Shown here: positions 24,480 to 35,999 of the stretch, in pieces
How positions within the stretch are numbered: the stretch's first letter is position 1
How the letters are laid out: every line of letters begins with the position of its first letter
Source of the DNA: Epiperipatus broadwayi
Lineage: Eukaryota > Onychophora > Udeonychophora > Euonychophora > Peripatidae
Direction: 5' to 3'
Length of the DNA stretch: 64,000 bases
Assembly: GCA_028023455.1 (NCBI GenBank)
Contig: JAQFVV010012507.1
Coordinates: 1,747,456 to 1,811,455, forward strand
Position numbers and translations under genes: made by a program
Notes under the pieces: model-generated
Databases searched by the model: none
Told to the model about the DNA's origin: nothing
The model's input: the letters and a program-made list of their open reading frames with translations, nothing else

Positions 24480-26672
24480 TTATGACCTGAATCTATAGTA
24501 TGGAGTGAGAGTGCTGATGATGATGAGTGTTATATGCTCATCTCTCCTAACACTGATGCGACGATTACTCATACCTATGTAAGAAGCTTTACAATTTTTA
24601 CATGAGATTTGATAGACACCATGAGATTCAAGAGGGATTGAATCCTTAGGCTTGGTTATTATATTGCTGATCTTTTGATGAGCAGAAAATGCTGTATCTA
24701 TATTATAGCGTTTTAATATACGTCCGATACTGTCTGTAGTTCCTTTTACATATGGAACACAAATCCTAATAGCTGACTTATCATCTTTTTGTTTCCTATT
24801 TTGTCTATTTTGGGCTTGAAATAAGGCTTTTTTTATAAATTTGTAATTATAACTATTTGCTAATAAAACACTATTAATATGATTTATTTCTTCTTTCAGA
24901 TGTGTGTCATCTGAAAGGTTAATTGCTCTATTTAAAAGAGTTTTGGCTATAGAAACTATCTGAGTTGGGTGATGATGAGAATGGAAATGTAAATATCTGT
25001 CTGTGTGTGTATCCTTTCTGTAAATAGAAAAAGATAAACTATTTGGTGTTCTGGTGACTAGAACATCAAGAAAAGTGAGTTTTCCATCAGACTCTGTCTC
25101 CATTGTAAATTTAATATGAGGATGCATATTATTTAAATGTAAGAAAAAATCATCTAATGTATTTTTTCCATGTTGCCATATGACAAAAGTGTCATCTATG
25201 TATCTGAGCCAAATGAGAGGTTTTAAAGATGATGATTCTAAAGCACGAGTTTCTATATATTCCATGAATAAATCAGCTATTACTCCTGAGATAGGTGAGC
25301 CCATAGGAGTACCAAAAACTTGTCTGTAATGCTGTCCATTGTATACAAAATATGTATTTAAGAGACAATGTTTAATCAAAGCAATAATATGGTCTGGTAA
25401 ATTGCAACGTTGTGAGATTATATTTAAAGCTTCATCAATTGGAATGTTTGTAAACAAAGACACGACATCAAAACTGACCAGAATGTCACTAGCATTAATT
25501 TTTAAACTTTTTAAAACAGAAATAAAATGAAGAGAGTTTTTAATATATGATTTAATAGATGGGATTGTAGGTTTCATGAAATCCGATAAGTATCTAGCTA
25601 AAATATGAGTTGGAGAACCTATTGCACTTACTATTGGACGAAGAGGGGTATCTGGTTTGTGAATTTTTGGAAGTCCATAAAATTTTGGACAGACAGAAGA
25701 TTTTTCACGAGGGATTATTTTATTTTTTATCTCTGTTTCAATAGGTGATTTATTAATAATAGCTTTTGTTGTTTTTTCCAAATATGTAGTATGATCTCTT
25801 TTTGATAGTTTATAAGTTTTATCATTAAGCAGATCTAAAATTTTATTATGGTAAATGTCACGATCCATTACAACTGTGGCATTACCTTTATCAGCTGGAA
25901 GTACAACAATTGATTTGTCCGATTTTATATTATTTAATGCTTGTCTTTCTTTCTTTGAAAAATTATTTTTAGGAAGCTTAGCTTTTTTTAAAATATTACA
26001 AATCTCAGCTCTAGCTAAATCAGCCGATGTAGAATCAATTTTATCGAGAGCTGATTCAACATTACAGACAATTTTCTCAAAAGGTATCCGGGAAGGTGTT
26101 AAAGCAAAATTGAAACCTTTTTCTAAAACCGAAATTTCATCTGTAGAGAGGGCTTTCTTAGATAAATTGTAAACGGTTTTTTGATTTGGATACATAATGT
26201 TTGGGGATTGTGTTCTAATTAGCATTTGCAATTTTTTCTTTTGCTTTGCTGTTACCAATTCCGAATCTTTAAACGATCGAAAACTTGCAATACGATCAAA
26301 ACTAGTCCACAGTAAAGGATGTATTTTGTTACTAAGGAATAAACGTAAATGTAACAATACTTTATCAATTTTGTCTAAATTTTTTCGAGTTTCTTTAATA
26401 AAAGAGTTTAAAATAATATTGCTAGTTTTTCTTAGAATTTTACTAACATTATAATTGTTCTTGTGAAACACAATTTTACAGCAAGTGGGTATAACGTTGT
26501 GATTTTTGCACGCTAACAAAAAAGATAAATTACAAAGTAACTTACATTTCTTACTCCACGTTCTTTCAAATATACGAAGCTGTTTAAAAATTTCCTCCCC
26601 GTAGAGGTTAGTAATGTTAAAACGAAGATTTGCACGGGTTAAATATATAAAATACATATTTTGCGGGTTCAT
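24480..26672 (-). CDS. PLE reverse transcriptase/GIY-YIG protein, copy A, C-terminally frameshifted
   Basis: The 730-codon frame encodes the replication protein of the element: an RT related to telomerase, plus a nicking endonuclease. Landmarks by residue: VVLPADKGNA 256-265; LPKIHKPDTPLRPIVS 334-349; FDVVSLFTNIP 401-411 (motif A aspartate); GTPMGSPISG 454-463 (motif B); YIDD 491-494 (active site); FLDVLV 534-539; YRKDTHTDRYLH 551-562; GVYQISCKNC then YIGMSNRR 685-705 (GIY-YIG core with CxxC). After DEH (711-713) a 14-base deletion relative to B and C shifts the frame, replacing the endonuclease tail with about 17 foreign residues. The ATG lies in copy B's terminal repeat, so about 20 N-terminal residues are encoded across the tandem junction. 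RT motifs look intact; the endonuclease is probably not functional. Confidence 0.9.
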   Translation of the reverse strand: MNPQNMYFIYLTRANLRFNITNLYGEEIFKQLRIFERTWSKKCKLLCNLSFLLACKNHNVIPTCCKIVFHKNNYNVSKILRKTSNIILNSFIKETRKNLDKIDKVLLHLRLFLSNKIHPLLWTSFDRIASFRSFKDSELVTAKQKKKLQMLIRTQSPNIMYPNQKTVYNLSKKALSTDEISVLEKGFNFALTPSRIPFEKIVCNVESALDKIDSTSADLARAEICNILKKAKLPKNNFSKKERQALNNIKSDKSIVVLPADKGNATVVMDRDIYHNKILDLLNDKTYKLSKRDHTTYLEKTTKAIINKSPIETEIKNKIIPREKSSVCPKFYGLPKIHKPDTPLRPIVSAIGSPTHILARYLSDFMKPTIPSIKSYIKNSLHFISVLKSLKINASDILVSFDVVSLFTNIPIDEALNIISQRCNLPDHIIALIKHCLLNTYFVYNGQHYRQVFGTPMGSPISGVIADLFMEYIETRALESSSLKPLIWLRYIDDTFVIWQHGKNTLDDFFLHLNNMHPHIKFTMETESDGKLTFLDVLVTRTPNSLSFSIYRKDTHTDRYLHFHSHHHPTQIVSIAKTLLNRAINLSDDTHLKEEINHINSVLLANSYNYKFIKKALFQAQNRQNRKQKDDKSAIRICVPYVKGTTDSIGRILKRYNIDTAFSAHQKISNIITKPKDSIPLESHGVYQISCKNCKASYIGMSNRRISVRRDEHITLIIISTLTPYYRFRS

Positions 26673-26831
26673 CCGTGTTAAAAACTTTTAATACCAATAC
26701 ACTGACGTTTCGACTTGGTCACACAAGCCATCCACAGAGTTATAAAAAGGTAGAAAGACGGTTGTAGAGGCGCTACAATCACTGGTTTGAATAAAACATT
26801 AAAAATCCCACCAATAGCAAAAATGTTAAAT
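26614..26831 (-). repeat. PLE terminal repeat of copy B (acts as 5' repeat for copy A)
   Basis: Same sequence as 24096-24313. Because A follows B in tandem on the minus strand, this end of B lies directly upstream of A and supplies its start codon at 26672. Confidence 0.85.
26701..26740 (-). ncRNA. Hammerhead-like motif with interrupted core (copy B)
   Basis: Identical to the motif in copy A: good stem II, GAAAC and GTC present, 5' core CTGTGGATGG instead of CTGATGA. Confidence 0.35.
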
Positions 26832-28358
26832 TTAAGAATGTTTTTTAAAGAAATCTTTCCAAATAGGAGGAAGTTTGCACGTATCATCTCGCTTATTGAT
26901 ACAATCTGGCCTTTTAAGTATCTCAATGGCTTCTCTGATTTTGCATTGGTAGAGATTATCACATCTGGATATGATCCTGGTACTAGAAAAATCTATTTTA
27001 TGACCTGAATCTATAGTATGGAGTGAGAGTGCTGATGATGATGAGTGTTGTTTAACTGCATTAGCATGCTCATCTCTCCTAACACTGATGCAACAATTAC
27101 TCATCCCTATGTAAGAAGCTTTACAATTTTTACATGAGATTTGATAGACACCATGAGATTCAAGAGGGATTGAATCCTTAGGCTTGGTTATTATATTGCT
27201 GATCTTTTGATGAGCAGAAAATGCTGTATCTATATTATAGCGTTTTAATATACGTCCGATACTGTCTGTAGTTCCTTTTACATATGGAACACAAATCCTA
27301 ATAGCTGACTTATCATCTTTTTGTTTCCTATTTTGTCTATTTTGGGCTTGAAATAAGGCTTTTTTTATAAATTTGTAATTATAACTATTTTCTAATAAAA
27401 CACTATTAATATGATTTATTTCTTCTTTCAGATGTGTGTCATCTGAAAGGTTAATTGCTCTATTTAAAAGAGTTTTGGCTACAGAAACTATCTGAGTTGG
27501 GTGATGATGAGAATGGAAATGTAAATATCTGTCTGTGTGTGTATCCTTTCTGTAAATAGAAAAAGATAAACTATTTGGTGTTCTGGTGACTAGAACATCA
27601 AGAAAAGGGAGTTTTCCATCAGACTCTGTCTCCATTGTAAATTTAATATGAGGATGCATATTATTTAAATGTAAGAAAAAATCATCTAATGTATTTTTTC
27701 CATGTTGCCATATGACAAAAGTGTCATCTATGTATCTGAGCCAAATGAGAGGTTTTAAAGATGATGATTCTAAAGCACGAGTTTCTATATATTCCATGAA
27801 TAAATCAGCTATTACTCCTGAGATAGGTGAGCCCATAGGAGTACCAAAAACTTGTCTGTAATGCTGTCCATTGTATACATAATATGTATTTAAGAGACAA
27901 TGTTTAATCAAAGCAATAATATGGTCTGGTAAATTGCAACATTGTGAGATTATATTTAAAGCTTCATCAATTGGAATGTTTGTAAACAAAGACACGACAT
28001 CAAAACTGACCAGAATGTCACTAGCATTAATTTTTAAACTTTTTAAAACAGAAATAAAATGAAGAGAGTTTTTAATATATGATTTAATAGATGGGATTGT
28101 AGGTTTCATGAAATCCGATAAGTATCTAGCTAAAATATGAGTTGGAGAACCTATTGCACTTACTATTGGACGAAGAGGGGTATCTGGTTTGTGAATTTTT
28201 GGAAGTCCATAAAATTTTGGACAGACACAAGATTTTTCACGAGGGATTATTTTATTTTTTATCTCTGTTTCAATAGGTGATTTATTAATAATAGCTTTTG
28301 TTGTTTTTTCCAAATATGTAGTATGATCTCTTTTTGATAGTTTATAAGTTTTATCATT
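26832..28358 (-). pseudogene. PLE RT/GIY-YIG protein, copy B, 5'-truncated
   Basis: Open from just inside the junction to its stop at 26832. It corresponds to copy A residues from about 283 onward plus the intact C-terminus, which ends PPIWKDFFKKHS. It has FDVVSLFTNIP, GTPMGSPISG and YIDD, and an endonuclease with the full tail after DEH. The first 280 or so residues are missing because the copy is cut at 28358 and joined to inverted copy C, so there is no natural start. GMSNRR has become GMSNCC; two other private changes against A and C are R422C and A605E (copy A numbering). With B lacking the N-terminus and A the C-terminus, neither is whole. Confidence 0.88.
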
Positions 28359-28364
28359 TTCGAT
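28353..28364. other. Head-to-head junction of PLE copies B and C
   Basis: B's sequence (minus) ends in ATCATT and C's (plus) begins TTTTCGATCG. The joined text ATCATTTTCGATCG shares two T (28357-28358), so this is a blunt or 2-base microhomology join. Copy A shows what each side looked like before: ATCATTAAGCAG and AAGTTTTCGATCG. Confidence 0.85.
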
Positions 28365-28771
28365 CGTTTAAAGATTCGGAATTGGTAACAGCAAAGCAAA
28401 AGAAAAAATTGCAAATGCTAATTAGAACACAATCCCCAAACATTATGCATCCAAATCAAAAAACCGTTTACAATTTATCTAAGAAAGCCCTCTCTACAGA
28501 TGAAATTTCGGTTTTAGAAAAAGGTTTCAATTTTGCTTTAACACCTTCCCGGATACCTTTTGAGAAAATTGTCTGTAATGTTGAATCAGCTCTCGATAAA
28601 ATTGATTCTACATCGGCTGATTTAGCTAGAGCTGAGATTTGTAATATTTTAAAAAAAGCTAAGCTTCCTAAAAATAATTTTTCAAAGAAAGAAAGACAAG
28701 CATTAAATAATATAAATCGGACAAATCAATTGTTGTACTTCCAGCTGATAAAGGTAATGCCACAGTTGTAA
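28357..28771 (+). pseudogene. PLE copy C, N-terminal RT part before frameshift
   Basis: This is open and in frame with copy A residues 131-250 (starting FRSFKDSEL). At about 28713 one A is missing from the run AAAATC seen in copy A, so the frame moves off before the DKGNAT segment and ends at 28771. An upstream ATG at 28334 lies in inverted copy B and is not a true start. Y161 of copy A is H here. The first 130 residues are absent because of truncation at the junction. Confidence 0.85.
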
Positions 28772-30339
28772 TGGATCGTGACATTTACCATAATAAAATT
28801 TTAGATCTGCTTAATGATAAAACTTATAAACTATCAAAAAGAGATCATACTACATATTTGGAAAAAACAACAAAAGCTATTATTAATAAATCACCTATTG
28901 AAACAGAGATAAAAAATAAAATAATCCCTCGTGAAAAATCTTGTGTCTGTCCAAAATTTTATGGACTTCCAAAAATTCACAAACCAGATACCCCTCTTCG
29001 TCCAATAGTAAGTGCAATAGGTTCTCCAACTCATATTTTAGCTAGATACTTATCGGATTTCATGAAACCTACAATCCCATCTATTAAATCATATATTAAA
29101 AACTCTCTTCATTTTATTTCTGTTTTAAAAAGTTTAAAAATTAATGCTAGTGACATTCTGGTCAGTTTTGATGTCGTGTCTTTGTTTACAAACATTCCAA
29201 TTGATGAAGCTTTAAATATAATCTCACAACGTTGCAATTTACCAGACCATATTATTGCTTTGATTAAACATTGTCTCTTAAATACATATTATGTATACAA
29301 TGGACAGCATTACAGACAAGTTTTTGGTACTCCTATGGGCTCACCTATCTCAGGAGTAATAGCTGATTTATTCATGGAATATATAGAAACTCGTGCTTTA
29401 GAATCATCATCTTTAAAACCTCTCATTTGGCTCAGATACATAGATGACACTTTTGTCATATGGCAACATGGAAAAAATACATTAGATGATTTTTTCTTAC
29501 ATTTAAATAATATGCATCCTCATATTAAATTTACAATGGAGACAGAGTCTGATGGAAAACTCCCTTTTCTTGATGTTCTAGTCACCAGAACACCAAATAG
29601 TTTATCTTTTTCTATTTACAGAAAGGATACACACACAGACAGATATTTACATTTCCATTCTCATCATCACCCAACTCAGATAGTTTCTGTAGCCAAAACT
29701 CTTTTAAATAGAGCAATTAACCTTTCAGATGACACACATCTGAAAGAAGAAATAAATCATATTAATAGTGTTTTATTAGCAAATAGTTATAATTACAAAT
29801 TTATAAAAAAAGCCTTATTTCAAGCCCAAAATAGACAAAATAGGAAACAAAAAGATGATAAGTCAGCTATTAGGATTTGTGTTCCATATGTAAAAGGAAC
29901 TACAGACAGTATCGGACGTATATTAAAACGCTATAATATAGATACAGCATTTTCTGCTCATCAAAAGATCAGCAATATAATAACCAAGCCTAAGGATTCA
30001 ATCCCTCTTGAATCTCATGGTGTCTATCAAATCTCATGTAAAAATTGTAAAGCTTCTTACATAGGTATGAGTAATCGTCGCATCAGTGTTAGGAGAGATG
30101 AGCATGCTAATGCAGTTAAACAACACTCATCATCATCAGCACTCTCACTCCATACTATAGATTCAGGTCATAAAATAGATTTTTCTAGTACCAGGATCAT
30201 ATCCAGATGTGATAATCTCTACCAATGCAAAATCAGAGAAGCCATTGAGATACTTAAAAGGCCAGATTGTATCAATAAGCGAGATGATACGTGCAAACTT
30301 CCTCCTATTTGGAAAGATTTCTTTAAAAAACATTCTTAA
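28771..30339 (+). pseudogene. PLE copy C, main RT/GIY-YIG part (522 codons)
   Basis: Resumes the correct frame after the single-base deletion. It starts MDRDIYHNK, equal to copy A residue 269 onward, and runs to the natural stop after KKHS. It has motif A FDVVSLFTNI, motif B GTPMGSP, YIDD at about 223-226, then GVYQISCKNC and YIGMSNRR near 417-437, followed by the full DEHANAVKQH tail that copy A lost. It is the best-preserved catalytic region of the three, but the frameshift and missing N-terminus leave it without a complete protein. It shares S326C, F442Y, T533P and I575V (copy A numbering) with copy B against A, so B and C share a template. Confidence 0.88.
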
Positions 30340-30528
30340 ATTTAACATTTTTGCTATTGGTGGGATTTTTAATGTTTTATTCAAACCAGTGATTGTAGCG
30401 CCTCTACAACCGTCTTTCTACCTTTTTATAACTCTGTGGATGGCTTGTGTGACCAAGTCGAAACGTCAGTGTATTGGTATTAAAAGTTTTTAACACGGAT
30501 GAACCCGCAAAATATGTATTTTATATAT
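30340..30528 (+). repeat. PLE terminal repeat of copy C, shortened
   Basis: Reverse complement of 24096-24313 but ending at ..GTATTTTATATAT, where it runs into (AT)n. The last 32 or so bases present in A and B are missing. Confidence 0.85.
30433..30470 (+). ncRNA. Hammerhead-like motif with interrupted core (copy C)
   Basis: Same sequence as in copies A and B, on the plus strand: stem II GGCTTG/CAAGTC, GAAAC, GTC; 5' core CTGTGGATGG. Confidence 0.35.
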
Positions 30529-31739
30529 ATATATATATTAGAGCTATTGTAGTTTTGAATGAGCAGATCTTTTAATAAGTATTGCATAATTGATTGTATA
30601 TTGACAAGATGATTTGGATGTCTGAATTTTATTGATAAATCAATAATAAAGACAGGAAAACCTAAATCAGAAATAACAAATTCTAATATGAAATTGTGTA
30701 TTCAGCATTTCAATACTAATATTATGAGACTCTACTTTGCTACCATAGTATATATAAGCAAACAAATGGATAACGTATGGAATTTAGCTCACTTTAATTA
30801 TTTAAATGATGTGTTTAAAGTTAATAAGAAACATGATTCATCATTAAATACTTTTATGGCAGTACTTTTCTGTACAACCTTTGATTTAATTATATTTTCA
30901 TTCACAATGAAAAAGTAAATTGCTTATTTTTTCCCTCTAATATCAAAAGGTGTCATTGGTTATACACAGAAACACGTATATCTGAATTTGTTTTGGTATT
31001 CTATATATTTTAATAAAACTTGCTTTGAAACATCCATCAAGTTAAGGGAACTATCATAATCTGGAAAATATTATTGAAATGCAGTTTTACACAGCTCTTA
31101 TTAGATAGTAATGTTTATTTATCTAAATGAAATAGTTATGAAATATTTCAAGTATATTGAAGTAGTTGAGCTTCATGGTCCTTCATACTCACCAAATTAC
31201 TAACCCATGTTTGAACCTTATGTTCTCTCCCGCTCCTATATTAATGTATATTTATTTTATATATATGTTCGAGAAGTGTACCTAAAAGATTATAAAATTT
31301 AGCTCTTAATATTTTTTACCATTTATTATTAATTCTTTTATTAAAATCAAAATATATTAGGTGCAGTTCAAATATATATATATATATATATAACAGGAGC
31401 AATTACTAACACTATATTAATTTCACCAATATTGTTTTTAAGTTCGTAAAAAAATAACTTTTGTTTATATTTGTTAAAATCTATATTTTTCTTTTAAAAA
31501 TCTAAGATGGAGTATGCAACTGTTAATTGTCCAAAAATAACTAAAAGGGTGGAAATTTTATATTATCTAATTTTGGGAAAGGATGTTTAATTAAAATGGA
31601 CCAAAAGTAAAAAGGGAAATCCAATTAAGAATTTATACTTTTGCCATTAACATTTAATCTGGAAATAGATTTGAATATATTTTTGGAAAAATTATTTAAC
31701 AGCTGCCACAGTTGCATCTCCAAAACAATAGGTGAAGGA
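30529..31739. other. AT-rich non-coding DNA
   Basis: Nothing recognised. A 76-codon open frame near 30688 has no family resemblance. Confidence 0.5.
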
Positions 31740-33345
31740 AATGAAATTAAAAAAAAGAATACTAAAAGTGTTCCTCACATACCTGAGGGCTGTATATAAT
31801 GGGCTGATTTTTGGCTAGTTAGTAGAAAAGCTGTTGCCAAGGGACTCTATGCTATTTTTTTAAAAAATGTTGGATGGGTAGAAAACTAATCACTTTCCTT
31901 GCCTTTGCTGATCAATCTTGCCTCGAATAATCATCTCACTGATGTCCCAGAAGACGATCTAAGAATGGAAGAATGCTTAATGGAAGCTTGCTATTCAAAT
32001 GATCTCAATCCTATTAATTTTTCCATGCTGGAGCCAAACTATTAATATGGACTCTTTAATATAGCAAGGTCATTAACCATAAGAACTGCCTATGAACTTT
32101 ACATCATTCCTTCTAAATTAATCTCAACCTCAGCTCTCTGGACTTCATTTTAAATTGTTAAATTAAATGTTTTTTTTTATATTAATTATTAACTATTTGC
32201 TTTCATATTACTAATTTTTTTTTTTATATGTAAAGTTTGCTCTTATTTCTTTAATCTTGGTGCAATTCCTTTCTTAATTTTAAACTGTTTTATTTTATTA
32301 TTTTTAAGTTGCCAATCTAAACAATCTTGCAAGCCTAATGTATAAAGTTATTTTTCCCTATCTACTTAGACCCCCCTGAGTCAAGGTTAATAAAATACCC
32401 TTCCTTTTTGAATTAGATTTACATACGCTCACCAGATTGTTTCCCAGGTTAATCTAATTTTATGATTTTCTTAAAAATGTCCTTAAAAGAAATATATATA
32501 TATTCTTTATGTATAAGTTTTAAATTACAAAAAAAAAAAAATGTTATCAAATATTTTTTTTATGTCATGCATTTAACTCTGAAAAGGTGATTTTTTTATT
32601 ATTATTGTTTTTATATCATATATATTACAAAGCTATACTCTTTAATATTTCAAAGACTTGATTATCCTCAAGTTGCAAAATTTGCAAGGATGGGAGTTCA
32701 GTCTGTCAAATAACAAGGAAGGGAAGGGGGGTAACTTTTAAAACCTATGTGTACAAATTAAATCTTTCCCATATATATATTACATAGCATAGTGTTAATT
32801 GTCTAAACTATAGCATTCGAGTGAGGTTCATGTATTTTAAACTAGTTATTTCCATTTCATGTCATTAAGGACAGTATTATGTTATGTTGCTGATATAAGG
32901 TTTTGTTATTAAATATTATGTGCTTCTAATTTGGAGGGTTACGATAAAGTCAGACCCATAAATTTTCTTCATGCCTTATCCTGTGGATAGTTGACCTTCC
33001 AGGGATCATTTTTCATATAACTGGCCTCTCGCATCAGTTTCCCAGAGAATCCTGGGGACCATGCCAAGCCTAATTAAACTTCTCTAAGCAGTACCCTAGA
33101 CAAAGGACTCTTAGCCACTTCATTTTCTTCATTTGGAAGCACGACATTATTTCGGATTCTTCTGCCTTTATATCAGCTCCACTGCCTTTCCATTAGTATT
33201 AATTTATTTATATATAATGACCTCATTTCGATGCTGTAATCATAACCTCACACTTTCAGTACGTATATATATATATGTCTTTCCAATAATCGTGATTAGT
33301 TTAATTAATAATATTGTCTTTCCTTATTTTTTGTAAAATCCCACC
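31740..33345. other. Less AT-rich stretch of unknown origin
   Basis: Two patches, about 31880-32150 and 32930-33250, have visibly more G and C than their surroundings. Frames such as one reading VPEDDLRMEECLMEACYSN near 31945-32000 look protein-like but are short and belong to no family I recognise. They may be remnants of unclassified repeats or exons of an unseen gene; no splice structure can be argued. Confidence 0.3.
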
Positions 33346-35999
33346 ATCGTAATTCATCCCATTCATTTAAGAGTATACATATTTTTAGAAAACAAAGCAT
33401 TCTTTCCTTTTTAAAGTTTGAATTTAAAGAATGATTAAAATTATTATGTTCACTAATAAAAGATACTTGATTTAAAGGTATATGATTTTATTAAATCCTT
33501 ACAAATGTTGTACTCCATGATTAAACCATTTTTAAAACATTTTGATTTCCACAACCGAAATGGTATGAAAATAGGTTGTATGATATGTATAATGATTCCT
33601 AGAATGCTTCATAATTTGTATGCTCATCATCACCTTTCAGAGCCATTGCTAAAGCATTAATTTAAAAATGTGTAAGTTTGTTTTGCGATCAAATGATTGG
33701 CACCTTAATCTAACGTACTAAATATATTTATTGACTTATAATATGTAATTTATTCATAGGAGCATTCAAACAAATATATAAGTAATTTACTGTTCATTAA
33801 ATGTTTTATTAAATATTTTATTATTATTCAAGCTACTTATGTAGTTCGAATTATCTTCTCTCCACTTTCATACATTCCAACATATATATGCGTTCTTGTT
33901 AAATGTCTCATTGTCTCTTTCGCTCTTCTAGTGGGCCGGACTTAAGGATTAATTCTCACGTGCCAACACTATTATGTTATTCATTAGGTGTTCAATCTGG
34001 GGCTTGTGGAATGGGTTTGAATCTAGGTTGGTCCCTGATTTAAATCTCAGGCTTGATTGGGTTTGAAGTATGTTTCATTGAGTTCCATCTCATGTTAGAT
34101 GGATCAACATATTTTGACTAGTACAATATATTTATGTTGAATTTAAATTCTTATATTAGATAGCTATAGTAAGCATATAGAATGAATTTCTTTGATATTT
34201 GTGACATTTGATTAGAAATAATTTTTTTTTTTTGAAATAAACTATAAATAACAAATAATCTGGATTAAGATTTTTGGCATAGATTTTATTGATAATTTAT
34301 TTGCATTTACAATAACCAAATTTTAATAAAGAGTTGTGTAGTTTGTTGTTTATATATGTATGATTGAATAGTGATCATGTGATATATTTCAATGAACTCT
34401 TTCATATAGTATGAAGTTTTTAATTTTTATTTATGCATTTTAAACGAACAATTGGAATGGGCGCTCATTAAATAAAATAGTTTGCTATCTTAGTATAAAG
34501 TTTCTAGATTTTTTCAGTTTGAGGAAACTAAAAAGAAAACTTGGATTTGCTATTTTAGATGGATCTGCTATGATCATGCTTCACAAACAATTTTCTCTGT
34601 AGTTTATTAAAAAAAATTGTATTAAAAGTGTCTTGATCTGAATGGGAATATTTCTTTATATGAAACTAAAGTTAATTCAAAACCATATGTTTCATCGCAA
34701 TATATGAAATAGATGTGTTAAACAATGAATAATAAATTATCATCAGTTAATTAACTTATCTCGAACCTTGTGGACATTTTAAATTTATTTTTATATATTT
34801 TTAAACATCTTGCTTTGAGCTGAAATCTTTGTATTTTCTCATAATGAATGATAATTTCACGTTTTTTTTTTTTTATTTTTATACGCACATACAGAAATAA
34901 ATATTGTTTTGATAGATTTTTGTATCATAACTGTAAGAATTTTTAAGGAAAAATAGCCTTGGCCTAATTATAGTCGAATTTAATTGGAGTTTTTACAGGA
35001 AGAAAATGTCACCTGTTGGCAAAGCTTGTCAACTGATTACATTTTTAAAAAGGGTTTGGCAAATGTTTCTAGTTTTCTATATTTTAAAGACTGCTATAGT
35101 TCGTCTTTATAATCTTAAGTGACCTAATTTTTGTTAAATATTAGTTTGTAAATTGATTTGATTTAGGATATACATTTATATAAACATAGATTTTATAATT
35201 AAAATGTTTAGATGCTAAACTAAAACTGTCTGTTTTAAAATTTATGTGTACAAAGAATATAAAAATTGACTATGTTCTATACTGATTTATTGGGTAAATA
35301 TATATATATATATCTTTATTAATAAAGTTGTGTGCATGCAAGCTGATAGGCAGTGTTAAAACACTCCTGAAATAATAACAATATGCCGAAAAGAAACTGC
35401 AAGAAGCAACAGGCTGATTTGCATATAAATAAAGTCTAACTTTATGCAAATTATCAAAGTGGATAAAAATGCCTGCAGAACTCAAAATGTTGTTCTGTCA
35501 GGTGGTGTCTAGAGGTGGTAATGTGGAGAGAGAAGGAAAAAAGGTAAGAGCTGGAAGCAGATTAGAAAAACTCTGAATGTAGAATAAACCAGATTAGCAG
35601 TAAAGAAGAGCTCTAATCATAATATAAATAGTCTATCTTAAGCAATGTGTGTGAGCAGTAAGGTGCTTACAGAACTACAGGGGTAAAGAGACATACATTA
35701 ATTATCTACAGATAAGTGAACTGCTATATGATCTAGATTCATCTGGTGTTCAACTAGCAATTAGCCAGTTCATTTGCTAATCCCATCTACTAATATTATT
35801 GATTTTCAGAATAAATAAACTCTTTAATTTATTGTTAAACTATTTGTGTTGGGCACTAATTTGCTCTCCACCATTTTTGCTTCCTAAAGAGAGCCTCAAA
35901 CCCACCATTGACACAAATGCTAAATGAGGTCAGATAACACTGGTTGCCATTGGTATCATTCCAATTATTTTGATCATGAATTAAAAAATCACAATTTCC
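33346..35999. other. AT-rich non-coding DNA
   Basis: Nothing recognised. 35480-35780 is somewhat less AT-rich. Confidence 0.45.

Larger units (their letters stand above)
24096..30528. mobile_element. Composite Penelope-like element insertion, three copies
   Basis: Copies A (24096-26613) and B (26614-28358) lie head to tail on the minus strand, with a unit offset of exactly 2518 bases in the 3' region. Copy C (28357-30528) is inverted on the plus strand and fused to the truncated 5' end of B. All three share a near-identical terminal region, so the insertion is young. Tandem copies with an inverted, 5'-truncated neighbour are a known PLE pattern. Left flank is TATATATAT, right flank is (AT)n, so target duplications cannot be read. 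C stops about 32 bases short of the terminus seen in A. Confidence 0.9.

Noticed and set aside
24160-24490. 94- and 73-codon frames in the PLE terminal repeats (also near 26678-27008 and 30163-30493)
   Set aside because: They are alternate or antisense readings of the PLE 3' coding end and terminal repeat, repeated identically in all three copies.
25339-26454. Plus-strand frames within copy A
   Set aside because: Antisense shadows of the RT reading frame.
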